A stretch of 64,000 bases of DNA from positions 1 to 64,000 of the forward strand of contig WION01000145.1 in the NCBI GenBank assembly GCA_015039365.1, in the 5' to 3' direction. Positions 35,987 through 47,375 of the stretch are shown piece after piece. Positions within the stretch are counted from its first letter, which is position 1. The number at the start of each line of letters is the position of its first letter. The DNA comes from Amanita rubescens. Taxonomy: Eukaryota > Basidiomycota > Agaricomycetes > Agaricales > Amanitaceae. The notes below the pieces were generated by a model. That model saw only the letters and a program-made list of their open reading frames with translations, had not been told where the DNA came from and ran no database searches. The position numbers and the translations under genes are program-made.

Positions 35987-36054
35987 TGCTGAGACAATGC
36001 ACACGTTATTCTGTGACCCCAACTGTCACTCTTGCTCTCACTTACGTAGCGGGA
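35987..36054. promoter_or_regulatory. 68-bp bidirectional promoter (FunK1 kinase / muskelin)
   Basis: Only 68 bp separate the two start codons, so core promoters and 5' leaders must overlap or extend into the opposite gene. A pyrimidine-rich stretch (about 36025-36042) lies just upstream of the muskelin ATG. Confidence 0.4.
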
Positions 36055-39000
36055 ATGCTGCCAATCTCGCAGTTCATCGCATCTTCGGAGAAAGAGAACT
36101 TAACATATTCGATCGCAGGGAGTAGTCCTTACAGTAATCGATACGCTCCAGAGAACATCATTGTAGAAAACCCCGGTGACCCTACCAGTAGATGGAGCAG
36201 TGCTTATCAGGGTGCAGCCTATCAATGGATTCTTCTTCGCCTGGATTCCGTATCTGTCCTTCGTAAGTTACCTACGTTATTAGTAATATGCCAAACTTGA
36301 GAAATGCATGCAGAGTCGATCAGATTTGGAAAGGTGAGAACGAGGTCCAAAGATCGATACACTGCTGAGTTTTTGATGGTTATTACGAGTTTACGAAAGG
36401 TACGTATCACAGGTGGTTATAGCAGCGTCGCAATGTTGAAGATGGATTATGAACGAAAGCACATCCTTGCAATATGAAAGAATTCAAGATTTTTGTTGGC
36501 ATGTCAGAAGATCATATGACAGAAGTCGTCCATTCTGGACTAAGGAACGACATTATCTCGGAGAGTTTCCCTGTCAGACATGTCAACAGGGCAGGAGTGT
36601 ACTTTCCGACACGTTTCGTTAAGATTGTGCCATTCTCGTAGGCGCCCATCGAGTAAAAGGCTCAATGTAGATCCTTATGCTTCGGTCGTCCAGTGCTCAT
36701 CAACAGAACTACCATGCATCAATATGGCATGTTGCCCTACAGGGGATCAAAGATACAGATGTTGTTGAACGCGTGAGACGAGCACATGAACAAGTAATTC
36801 CCTCGTGTTTTACTGCGCTTAACGTGCATTCTAACATATCCGCAGTATAGGGAGGCCGTCGTTCTCCGCCATCTTCTAAAGCATATACGTCAGAGACGTC
36901 TACTTACACCGTTTGATTTTATCTTGTCCCGATCTTTTATGACGCTGGAGCATCCCCTTGTCACACAGCTGCACACAAATGTCGTACTTCGAGGGAACTG
37001 GTCTCAAGCAGAGCAGCTTCTGGATAATTTTTCGTCCATTGGCTTATTCAGTCCCTATCTCCAATCGTGCCAGCCTTATGCAACTTTTAAGCCTCTTCGT
37101 GGTACCGACGCTGATGGCGATATTCCATGTCCTCGTGGGGGCCACGCAATGTGCATAGATCCCGGGAATGACCACGTCTATTTGCACGGTGGCTTCGATG
37201 GAGAAAAGTGCCTAGACGATTTCTGGGTTTACGACGTCAAGAAGGATAAGTGGAAAGTACTTAGTCTGGGAACTGCTCAAGAGCAGAATGCCCCTGGCCC
37301 TCGCTCATGTCACAAGATGGTGTTTGACACTAAAACTAATAGCATATATCTCCTCGGCAGACTAACTGATTCAGATCAGCTTAGAGCTAACGCAAGTCCA
37401 CCAAGTGGTTCCGTTAGTAACGCAGGACCGTCGGCCACTACTCCTATACAGCCAATGAGATGGCAACATAGGCAGTTCGCCCATGTGTCAGTGGTGCCGT
37501 TGACTCCTCCAGTTCCTCCAGCACATGTTAGGACTAACGAAAGTCCTGGAAATTACTGCTCCGAGTTCTATCGATATCATACTCGAGGCGTAGATGGAGG
37601 CAAATGGGACTTCTTATCTTTCGACACAGCGGTAGGTACACAAAATGATTTCGAGTTTACGTCCAGCCATTGACAGATATCCACCAGTCGTCTGGCGGTC
37701 CCCCACTTGTTTTCGACCATCAAATGGTACTAGACAGTGAATCAAGAATGCTGTACGTATTCGGCGGCAGAATTGTCGATGGCGAGTGGGACACCGTGAA
37801 ATGTGCCGGAATGTATTGCTATAACGTGCGGAAGAGTAAATGGACTTGTATAATGTATGGTTCCTGGTTTGTTCCATCGCAAGCTATCTCGAATCAACTT
37901 TTATCAGGCCGTCGTTGCCGTCTGCGAGTGCCCAACAAGGATCAATACCTCCTCGGTTTGGTACGTCGCACGAACTACTATCATAGACCTGCCACTCAAC
38001 CTACTCACAAGGACACTCTATGCTACTCGACCCCAATACACGGATATTGTACATCTTCGCTGGGCAACGAGAAGGCACCATCCTCTCAGACATGCATGCC
38101 TATGATCTGAGAACGTACACCGCAACAGAGATTTTTTCCGATTCGGCTGCGATTGGAGGGCCGGGTCCGTCCTTCGCCCAAAGTGCAGTCATTGACCCAG
38201 ATCTCAAAGAGATATACGTGTAGGTGCCTTCCATACGATACCTCGTCTTACAATCTAATGTGCCCGTTACTTTCTCCAGTATCTCTGGACTCGCTGGTAG
38301 AAATGGCGAGAAATCCTTTCTACAAGGAGAAATGACGTACTGGGTATACAGGTATGAAGTACAGCCCGGAAAATGGACCAAATCACTTTTGGAATCACCC
38401 CCCGGTTATTCTGTGAACGATTCTCCCTCATATGATACGCATACAAAACCAAAATCTCGGTATGCATGTCCGATGGTTTACAATCCTAAGATGAAGGCCA
38501 TGTTCATCCACGGGGGAATTTCCGGAGTAGACGAAAGCATCCTAAGATGAAGGCCATGTTCATCCACGGGGGAATTTCCGGAGTAGACGAAAGCATCCTA
38601 CCAGAAGCATCTTCACCACGGAACGAAAGGAGAAACAGTAGCGACGGCGGGGATGTGTCTGACGCTGAGAAGGAAAATCAACCGGATGTTGATCAACGGC
38701 AAGACGAGGTACGACTAAATGATCTATGGAAGATTGAATTCCACAGGTAGGGATGCTCCAATCACGTTTATTTTGTCTTTGTAACAAGTCTTAGGCCAGG
38801 GTCTGAAACGATCACCCGCAGAGCAAAATTCCTGATAAGAAGTCAGCAGTGAGTTGGCTCATTCGCGTTTCCGAAGACTGAGATTACAAATGCTTTTAGA
38901 TATCGTGAAATGTGCGAAGAACAGCCAGCAGTCAAGGCCCTAACCTTCCTCCAAAATGAAGTTGCAAACGTTGTCAATCATTCAGACGCTAAGGAGTCGG

Positions 39001-39662
39001 ATGAATTCCGATCTTTAATGAAGTGTCTACTTGCTCCCTCGGCAAATGTGGGGTTGAGCTCAAGGACTTCTTCAACCTCGACGCTTCGTGCAGGTTCAAC
39101 AGTTGGCTATACTGATCCTCCTTTGGGCATGAAAAACGATTCAAAGAAATCCCACGACAACCACGATCGAGGCGCGCAAGTCACTGAATCACTGGATCAT
39201 AGGCCTAGGGTCTTTGAGCTCAATGATGGAACAGAAGAAGACCACGACGACGACGATGCAGAACAAGAGAAGGAAGGTGAGAGTGAAGATGAAGACGACT
39301 GCGGCTGGACAAACGACATTTCCGAATTTGGTAAGAATGTTGAAGGGGAGGTCCCGGATGAAAATATGACGGAAGATACTGGAGTAACGTTGTTCGTAAA
39401 TCCGGATGCATTACTGGACCACCCAGATGGAACAGAGTTTCGAAGTCGTGGTAAGAGAGCAGAAAATGTCATCGGAGGGCAAGACATTCCTTCAGGATTA
39501 AGATATCAGCAGAGAACCGGGGTGTTTGAAGCCCTGTTGGAGTATGTGGGGGAAGAAGATAAACAGCCCAGCGGTAGTTTGTTGGACTTGGTTAGCGAAA
39601 GAGGAGAAGGAGGCATGTTGACTGGTTTAGATATCACCGCTGCAGAACCGCTGTGGCCTTGA
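36055..39662 (+). CDS. Muskelin-like discoidin/kelch protein, frame broken by a 56-bp tandem duplication
   Basis: Homolog of muskelin, a subunit of the CTLH/GID-type E3 ligase in animals. The N-terminal discoidin-like domain has ENLTYSIAGSSPYSNRYAPEN, DPTSRWSS, MKEFKIFVGMSEDHMTEV and FPTRFVKIVPFS. LisH/CTLH-like helices follow (YREAVVLRHLLKHIRQ, LEHPLVTQLHTNVVLRG), then six kelch repeats (RGGHAMCIDPGNDHVYLHGGFDG, LVFDHQMVLDSESRMLYVFGG, MLLDPNTRILYIFAGQREG). The C-terminus has ALTFLQNEVANVVNHSD and an added acidic tail to 39662. Many introns occur; the second and third exon junctions near 36310-36450 are unresolved. A perfect 56-bp repeat at 38483-38538/38539-38594 inside the last kelch repeat shifts the frame to a stop at 38548-38550. 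Removing one copy restores continuity. Confidence 0.82.
38483..38594 (+). repeat. Perfect 56-bp tandem duplication inside muskelin
   Basis: The sequence from 38483 to 38538 is repeated without mismatch from 38539 to 38594. The six bases ATCCTA recur once more at 38595-38600, so the repeat is bounded by a 6-bp direct repeat, as expected for replication slippage or an assembly collapse/expansion error. Fifty-six is not a multiple of three. Confidence 0.95.
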
Positions 39663-39709
39663 TACTAGGAATATCATTTGCTCGTATTCTATCGTCTACA
39701 TCCCCACCG

Positions 39710-40319
39710 TCATTCATCCAGATTTATGGCTTTGCCAAACTTGCCGTAGAGGGCGACCTTGAGTTCTTTCATCTGAGTCTCGCAATACTCAGCTGATTCT
39801 ACGATTGATGCTAAGCGAGAGCCAATCTCTTGTTGATCTCTCTCGAGGCGTTCTTGTGCGCGAGAGAGCGGCATTTGAAGGAAAGTTTCGCCGATTTTGT
39901 ACCTGGTAATCGTTGGTCACGAAAACCTGAAGGGAATATAAGACGCACAGTACAGATTCATCCTCATCCGCCAACTCCAGTTCCGTGGCAAGGTCATCCA
40001 GGGCCTCTTTCTCCTGCTGCACAAAAGTTGATAAATACCAAGAACCTGACGAACTGTTCCCTCACCTTCAGCTCCTCAAGTTTTCCCTCCAAACTGCGCA
40101 ATCGCGTGTTCAGCTTTGAAAAGCTGTTTATTCTTTGTTGGTCCTCTGTGGCATCATCAGCAAGCTTGGTCTTGGGACTGGCGTGAGGCCGTACGTACTA
40201 CTACGCACCCCATGTCACCTCTGCACCATCATTATTTTCATCTTCATGTTCGAGCTAGAAACAAATCTCAATTTATATGTTGTCATAGTCTGGTGGCATA
40301 CCATACGCAGGTTGTTCAT
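39710..40319 (-). CDS. GIM3: Prefoldin subunit 4
   Basis: Beta-type subunit of the hexameric prefoldin chaperone that hands nascent actin and tubulin to TRiC/CCT in the cytosol. Exons (minus) are 40302-40319, 40209-40254, 40066-40145, 39949-40016 and 39710-39902 (134 residues, the family's usual size). Motifs are VTWEDQQRINSFSKLNTRL joined across intron 2, ELADEDE, KIGETFLQMPLSRAQERLERD and LYGKFGKAINLDE at the end. Two heptad-rich helices flank the central beta hairpin. Exon 1 encodes only six residues. The gene converges on muskelin (47 bp between stops) and diverges from the sphingosine lyase gene (146 bp between ATGs). Confidence 0.93.
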
Positions 40320-40465
40320 GGCTGATAATAGTGGCAAAGCGCACGCGATAATCAAGAAAGGGTTACATAATCTATAGCCGGTTACCCGATTTGACCTTTT
40401 CACAAGGACTGCGGTGTCCGTGTTCAACGGCAATATTCTCAACGTTCCTTTCAACGACCACTGTC

Positions 40466-42861
40466 ATGCCCATGCTTTCCCTGAGTCGTCCAGTGATCAC
40501 AAATTATACAAGGGCGCTCATGTCGCTACCCAAGCTGGACACGGCGAAGACATTGGTTTTCTGGTATATTCTATTCACGCGGGCACTGAAACTTCAACGT
40601 CATCTGCAAGCACGTGGCATTAGATCCTCTCTTCGAGATGTGTATCTGTGGGTATCCCAGGTGCGTAGTGATCTGGGTCCCCAGTTTTGACTTGCAAGTT
40701 CATAAATGTTGTAGCGTGTCATACGGCTAGTTCTCCGTATGCCTGGCGCACGCCAGAAGGTCGAGTCCCAAATGAACAAGGCAAAGCTTGACATCGAGGA
40801 CCAGTTGGTGCCGAAGGGGCCCAACGTCGTTCGCCACTTAACGCTCCCCGAAAGCGGGAAATCACTAGAGTGGATTTTGGCAGAAATGGACAAGATGGAC
40901 CATGAACATGATCAAAATGCCAACTGGCGCCTGGGGAAAATATCTGGAACCGTATATCGTACGCCTTGTATAGCATTATTCGGAGAAGTGTCTAACATAC
41001 GGTATATAGACGGTGGCGACGATCTCGAAAACATCATTGTCAACGTTTACAAACGATATTTAGTTTCCAATCCGTTACATCCTGCCGTGTTTCCCGCGGT
41101 CCGTAAAATGGAAGCAGAGATAGTTGCAATGTGTCTTCAGTTGTACAATAATCCAAGCGGTGCGGGTATCATGACTTCGGGCGGTACTGAATCGATCATC
41201 ATGGCCATTAAGACATACCGTGACTGGGCAAGAGAAGTCAAAGGAATTATGGAGCCAGAGATGTAAGCACTTCCATGAGCCAAATTCGCTGGAACTTACT
41301 AACCCCCGCGGTAGTATTATCCCTGATACGGCACATGCCGCGTTCGACAAAGGAGCATCATACCTCCGGGTTAAAGTGCACGTTATACCAGTCCATTACC
41401 TCACGCGACGTGTTGACATAAAAAGACTTAAGCGTGCCATGTGAGCATTTTCTTCATTGTGGCATAAAAAAAAGCGCATTTTGATCCCGGTTTAGAAACT
41501 CCAACACGATCTTGGTACGTTTTTAGGTGGAATCTATTCAAACTGTTTCATCCTTTGTCAAATTTAGCTGGTGGGATCCTGCATCAACTTCCCGGACGGT
41601 AATCAGGACGATATCACCGCACTGGCGCAGCTAGCGTTGAAATATAAAATCGGCCTTCATGTAGACTGCTGTCTGGGTAGTTTCATTGTACCCTACCTCG
41701 AGAAAGCAGGTTTGGCCGGTGGTGATCAGAGTGGGAGATATAAGCTTGATCCATTTGATTTCAGAGTAGAAGGTGTAACTAGTATCAGCTGCGATACTCA
41801 CAAGGCAAGTCAGACACGACCAGGATGTAAAAACATTGGAACTGACACGTACGTCTAGTATGGCTTTGCACCCAAGGTATGACATTGCGTCAATTTCAAC
41901 TATCATGTCATGACGGTCTCCTAGGGAACGTCTGTCATTATGTACCGCGACGCCGAGTTGAGGAAGTACCAGTACTATATCAATCCCAGTTGGACAGGTA
42001 AGAATCTTTTTTGGTTTATTCCTACCAATTCATGTGTCATTCCAGGCGGCGTCTACGCAAGTCCCAGTCTATCTGGATCTCGGTAATACCATTACAGGTC
42101 CCACGTAATCCATTCTGATCATGAAACCAAAGACCAGGTGCACTTATAGCAGGAACTTGGGCTGTAATGCAATACATGGGATCAACGTAACATGTCCCTT
42201 TTCGGCGCGAGAGAGAAAGATGCTAATGCTTTGTCGCAGTGGATATCTCGAATCCTGTCGGTCTATCGTCACCACCACTCGCAAGATCGCAGACGCCATT
42301 CGCACCGAAATGCCTGAAATATATGTACTTGGATCTCCGCCGGCTTCGGTCGTTGCATTCGCTTCAAAGCGTCCAGACGTCAACGTTTTAGAAGTGGGAG
42401 ATGCGATGTCGAAACGGGGTTGGCATCTAAATGCCTTGGCCGGCCCGCCTGCTGTGCACATTGCTGTTACGGTATGTATGTTGACTGACTCCTAGTCCGA
42501 ATATAGTACTGATCATTGCCGCGGTCCACCTTTGATCCGTTCACCTGTCTCGGCATCAAAATTCTTGTCCCGTTTTGATTCCGCTCCTGTCTCCTGTCTC
42601 TCCGACTGTGGAATGATAGAAAATGACGGTGGCAAATGTTGATGCCTTTATCGCGGATCTGAAAGACTCCGTGAGAGAAGCGATGATAGCACCCTCGGGC
42701 AAGGGTTTAATGGTATCGGTATACGGTAGGTTCCTTATCTTTGTACCAGCCATGACGATTAATTGAGGACTTGCATAGGTCTGGGAAATTCCAGTCCGGT
42801 GGGACCATCCATGGTCGGTGAGCTTGCAGCGGCGTTTTTGGATGCATTGTACAAGGCATAG
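40466..42861 (+). CDS. DPL1: Sphingosine-1-phosphate lyase
   Basis: PLP-dependent ER enzyme cleaving long-chain base phosphates to phosphoethanolamine and a fatty aldehyde, the exit step of sphingolipid catabolism. Thirteen exons give 558 residues, including a 19-nt exon (41496-41514) and an 18-nt exon (41859-41876). An N-terminal TM segment ([14 protein letters not shown]) precedes [45 protein letters not shown] and SCDTHK-YGFAPKG, where the DTHK Lys binds PLP. The C-terminus has [14 protein letters not shown]. The intron at 41805-41858 directly after the PLP-Lys codon has a GC donor (AAG|GCAAGT). No frame damage. The start is the first ATG of the exon; the same frame is open upstream without an ATG. 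Confidence 0.93.
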
Positions 42862-44031
42862 GTGACTCGGTTCGCGCTCACCTTAGTCGCTGGATATCAC
42901 GCGATTTTATCCATGTGATAGAATCAGCTTTTAGCAACGTTCTACACCGTTTTGCATGTAGTGTTCGTTGGTCAGCGCTAAGTGATGAAATTATATATGC
43001 CTCTCTCTCAACAATCCCCGTTTGACCTCTGCTCATTAAAGAGAGGATGAGGGTTCTAACCTGGCCGCTTCGGGCGTCGTGGATAACATACGTCCGATTA
43101 AAGTTGCTCTTATGCATAGCGTTACGTGGATTGCTGCATAATACTTACCTGAAGGTAATGAGGGCCATATGCAGACACCGCAGATAAGACAGGACAAGCA
43201 AAAAGCTGTATCAGGTCGCCACGACGATGTGCTCGAGTGAAACGTGTGAGGTTAGAAAATTGCACCAGCACCTTTTGTAAACCACCACAGCAATTGACTA
43301 ATGGAGCGATAAATTTAAGATTGCAATGTTGATTAAAACTTAAAAGGGGCCATCTTGCTTAAGGCAGGCGCGATAATGGTATCAGATAAGCAAGAGAAAA
43401 TTGAGCAAGGGGGGATTGCTTATCGGAGGCACTGGGACCTATCAGATGGTGGCGACATATCTTGAAGGGCATTGCACCACCATCAACGAGCGGCCCGAAC
43501 ATGCACACCACCCTCTTCGAGCTCCACCCATCTCAAAAAATTGCGCAATTTTTCTATCGAAACTATTTCCGAGGACCAGCGCTTCCATTACATTAATGAC
43601 TTGGCCATGGCTAGTTCTCTCTTAATCATAAGCTCGGTTTAGAGCGTGCTGCCGGTCCCCGTTCCGCGTCGGAACCCGATGATATATTGTACAGAGCTGT
43701 TCTGTCGATGAAGACGGAAGATCGTCAGTCTACTCCGGCGGCCCATGGAACGCTATGGAACGGCTTCGCCTCTTTTCTTACTTATCTGAAACGCGAACGG
43801 GATGGCTTTTTTGTTTTACCGGTTCACTCGGAAGACTACGGATTTGGTTGCGATTGGTTGCTTATTTTGACTAATATAGTTCCTGCAGGGGTGACTGCCG
43901 TGGGACTAGATCGGAAAGCTTTTCATATCATACTCGAGGAAGTTTAAGATGCGCTCGGCGCTCTTCCCATTCAAACGCTTCAACTTGACACCCTCTCGGC
44001 AATCTTTAGCTTGCCATCACCTTAACCCGAA
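42862..44031. other. Intergenic region with an unassigned open frame and paired GATA motifs
   Basis: These 1.17 kb precede the arrestin-like gene. A perfect 9-bp inverted repeat, GATAAGCAA (43385-43393) and TTGCTTATC (43426-43434), could bind GATA-type factors. The plus-strand frame 43687-43947 (86 residues with LWNGFASFLTYLKRERDGFFV) reads like a protein but has no recognisable domain and no clear exon partners. Confidence 0.35.
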
Positions 44032-46467
44032 ATGGCTTTGACAAGACCCTCGTCACCTGTCATCCAAGATTCCCTTATAGGTATAGCGGAAGGTGTTTCC
44101 CTCGTCTATCCAAATGCCGGTCTATCGTCGACTTATTCCCTTCAACCATTAACCATCACCAACGACGACGATATGAAGGAAAAAGGATCCCACTTGGACA
44201 TCACGCTAGAATCAAATTGTGTCTTTCTGAAGGGGACCGGTGTAGACGTCGAGCCTGCCTACCTCACAGGACAGGTCGCCCTTACACTTACCGAGCCAAC
44301 TTCCTTGAAGGAAATTACTCTCCAATTTCGAGGGAAAGCTCGGCTTCCTGTTCCTGCCAGCGAATCGTACGTGGCTAGAAGTGCATAAAACTGATCTTAT
44401 TTAAACTGTACACATAGGCTGATGAATAACAACGCGCATATAACCTATACCGTTTGCAACCACGATTGGTCCTTTCTTGAAGGCGACAAGAAACACACTC
44501 GCACATTAAAGGAAGGTCGTCATGTGTTTCCGTTCCAGCTGCGTATTGGAGGATCACTACCGTCGAGTATCGCCGCGCTCGAATCAGAAGGTGCTTCTGT
44601 CTCTTATAGACTGCGCGCGCAGGCCACAAGACCCGGTTTCAATCATAACATTCAGGCAACTGCCCTCGTTCACGTCATCAGGTCATTGAGCGAAGAAGCC
44701 CTCGAGTATCAACAAACTCTAGAAATTGAGAATACGTGGCCCGAGAAGCTCATGTATTCTATTATGTTACCGCACAAGGCCTGGGCAGCAGGCGATACGC
44801 TAGCTGCACTTGTCAAGTTTTCACCTCTGAACAAGCGTATTTCAGTTGTCAGGATCACAACATCATTGCACGAAACGACATCTGTTTACGCCCGCTCAGG
44901 TTCTCAGACTCACGTTCGTGTTGTGGCAAGTGTCAAACAAGACATCATGAATGGAAGGGGGATATCATCTGATGGTGTACCTGCCGCTGGAGGTCACCAA
45001 GGCCACACAGGATCCAATTCAACCTTGAATGGGTCACACGCACAAGGAGATCAAACCGAAATCCTCAACAACGATATCGTAACCACTCTCACGATGCCAC
45101 TGCCTTTGACCCTCACAGCTACACATGGTGTCGATCCAATTGTCACCAGTCATCGCGTGCGATGGAGCATTATTATAGCCAATCCAGACGGTCATACCTC
45201 TGAACTGCGCTGCTCCCTTCCCGTTCATATTCTTGATGCCAGGCTCCTTCAGGAAGCAAAACGCCACACCGCTCATACCCGGCGCCTCCTCCTGGGCGGA
45301 CCTGACATTCCCAATTCAGAAGAGGATGAAGAAATGGAACTTCCTAGTTACACTTCCCACATGCGAGATCGGGTAGCGGGTGTGGCGTTACCTGACATTG
45401 GATTTTCCAACACTTCAACAGCCTCCAGTAGTGGCGCTCCGCTAACCCCGGATGGCAACGTTACTTTACATGGTGGCCCTGGTTCCGGTCACTCTACTCC
45501 CCTTGAACCGAACGTATTCTCCCACCTACCCCACATTCCTGCATCCGGAGATAACACTTCCCTTGAATGGATAACATCAGAACTCCTCTTACAACAATGG
45601 CAACAGCAGAGGCACTTCGGAACTGGACACCGAACAAGCTACTTTGTGCCTGACGAACACACTGACTCTGACGTCAGTCGCCCAGCTAGCCGAGCACCGA
45701 GTCGACCAGGCAGCAGACACTCGAGCCGTGCTGCGAGCCGCTGCGCGAGTCCAGACCCGCATCGTACTGCTAGCGGCAGCAGCAGCAGCGGTTCGAGACG
45801 GGGATTCGCCCATTCCGATTCCCGCAATAGCAGTACTTTGCAATCACGGGAAGGACACGGGGCAAGAAACCTGCACGGTCTTCTTAAAGCGACGATGAAG
45901 CCCTTCACATCCATCACGCACGGTCATTGGCACTCAAGGCCCGGTGGGTCGCACGGAAATCTGGTCGACCTGCCTGACCGCCAACCGGGAAGCCGGCCTC
46001 AGTCTAGTAGACGCCAATCACTCACTCTTTCGCCAATAACATTTGACGCGTCCTCGAACGGACAAAATTCACAGCACCAGCAGCAGATACGGACACGCTC
46101 AACAAGCATGGTCCCGCCTCAACTATCGTCCTCTACTGCTTCAACTTCTTCGTCGCCGTCTACAGCGGGCTCGGCGTTCTTCTTGCCCGGCACGCTCACG
46201 GAAGTACCAAACTACGACGTAGCGTCAAGGGGTTTCATAGGGGGCTTACCACCCTTGACGAGTTTGCAGGGACTTCCTTCATACGAGGAAGCGGCGTTAT
46301 CGACTCCTCCGACACCGCTACGGAACACCTCGGCGGAAGGAGGACTCGCCATGTACGACAATCAAAGAAGGCTGACTCAAGCCCAGAGGGCCCGGAGCGA
46401 GCCGGATTTGGTGACGCGGATGGCGGGGACGGGGTTGAGGTTGTCACCGATAGGAAGACAGTCGTAA
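44032..46467 (+). CDS. Arrestin-related trafficking adaptor (Rsp5/Nedd4 adaptor type)
   Basis: 794 residues from exons 44032-44366 and 44418-46467. The N-terminal half is an arrestin fold: VALTLTEPTSLKEITLQFRGKARLP (arrestin N), then FPFQLRIGGSLPSSI and the C-domain with YSIMLPHKAWAAGDTLAALVKF and RVRWSIIIANPDG. The C-terminal half is disordered, rich in Ser, Arg, Gln and His. It carries two L-P-S-Y motifs (ELPSYTSH and GLPSYEEA), variants of the PPxY/LPxY signal bound by WW domains of Rsp5-type HECT ligases. Such proteins direct ubiquitination and endocytosis of plasma-membrane transporters. The Ser/Arg-rich tail offers phosphosites, the usual control point. Intact. Confidence 0.88.
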
Positions 46468-47375
46468 ATTTCCTTTTACATGCAATTTGGTTTTTCTGGT
46501 CTTTTTCACAGTGGAATCTAATATGGGCTTTGGATGACGGATTTGGTTTCATAATCTACCTCCACTACATGCAAGGATCACCTCTCAAAATCGACATCTT
46601 TTTCATTATCACACTTAATTATGGCATTGTTGCATAGGCTGTTGCATAGGCCTCTCATCCAGGATATGGGTGTATTGCAGTTTGTACAATTTGAACAACC
46701 GTGTTTTTTTAAAACTGCATTAAATTGTTCATGTCTGCTTTTTCGTCGACGCTTTTGATTATCTCGACGGCCAGCGGTAATAAACGCCATTCCCAATGGC
46801 TAGACTTCTTTCGCCATTTCGGAAGAAGTTCGAAGCATTACCAAGCTATACGTCACGCGTCATGTGCATGCAGAGTCATGCATCATGCATTCATGGGTGT
46901 AAGATCAGGTAAGTGCTTTGCAATACCGAGTCGGCGGCCTCTGATAACTTTCCTTACACTGACACCGCCCAGCAGGCGGGCGCCGAGTGGGCGTTCACCC
47001 GTTGCTGCAGCGGTCCGAGGCGTGCTCGTTCCGAGAGCATAGTAATCCCGGGGCCCTGAGGTGGACTTGCGTGCGGCCGGCGCCCGCTTGAGACTAGACC
47101 TTTCACATCCGTTGTTCGAGTGGATCACGTCCAAAACTCGTCTTCAGCGCTCATTCTCCTCAAACAGACAAGATTCGCTGTCCAGATACCTTTTGAAGCT
47201 GCGCATTTCATCATATATTTCGTATTCGGCCCAATTGCATGTGCAAAGTCGTACAATCCTTTTTTTCTTATTCTATAAAACTGGGATGTACATGATGGAA
47301 GCAAAGGAAAAGTATAGATCGAGCAACCACCTTGATAACATACATCGGACAGTCCTTTTCGCCCCCTCGACATGT
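46468..47375. other. Convergent intergenic region with a GC-rich islet
   Basis: These 0.9 kb lie between the stops of the arrestin-like gene and CCP1. No gene is supported. A segment of roughly 130 bp (about 46965-47095) is much richer in G+C than its surroundings. A short direct repeat of TTGCATAGGC lies at 46630-46655. Confidence 0.4.
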
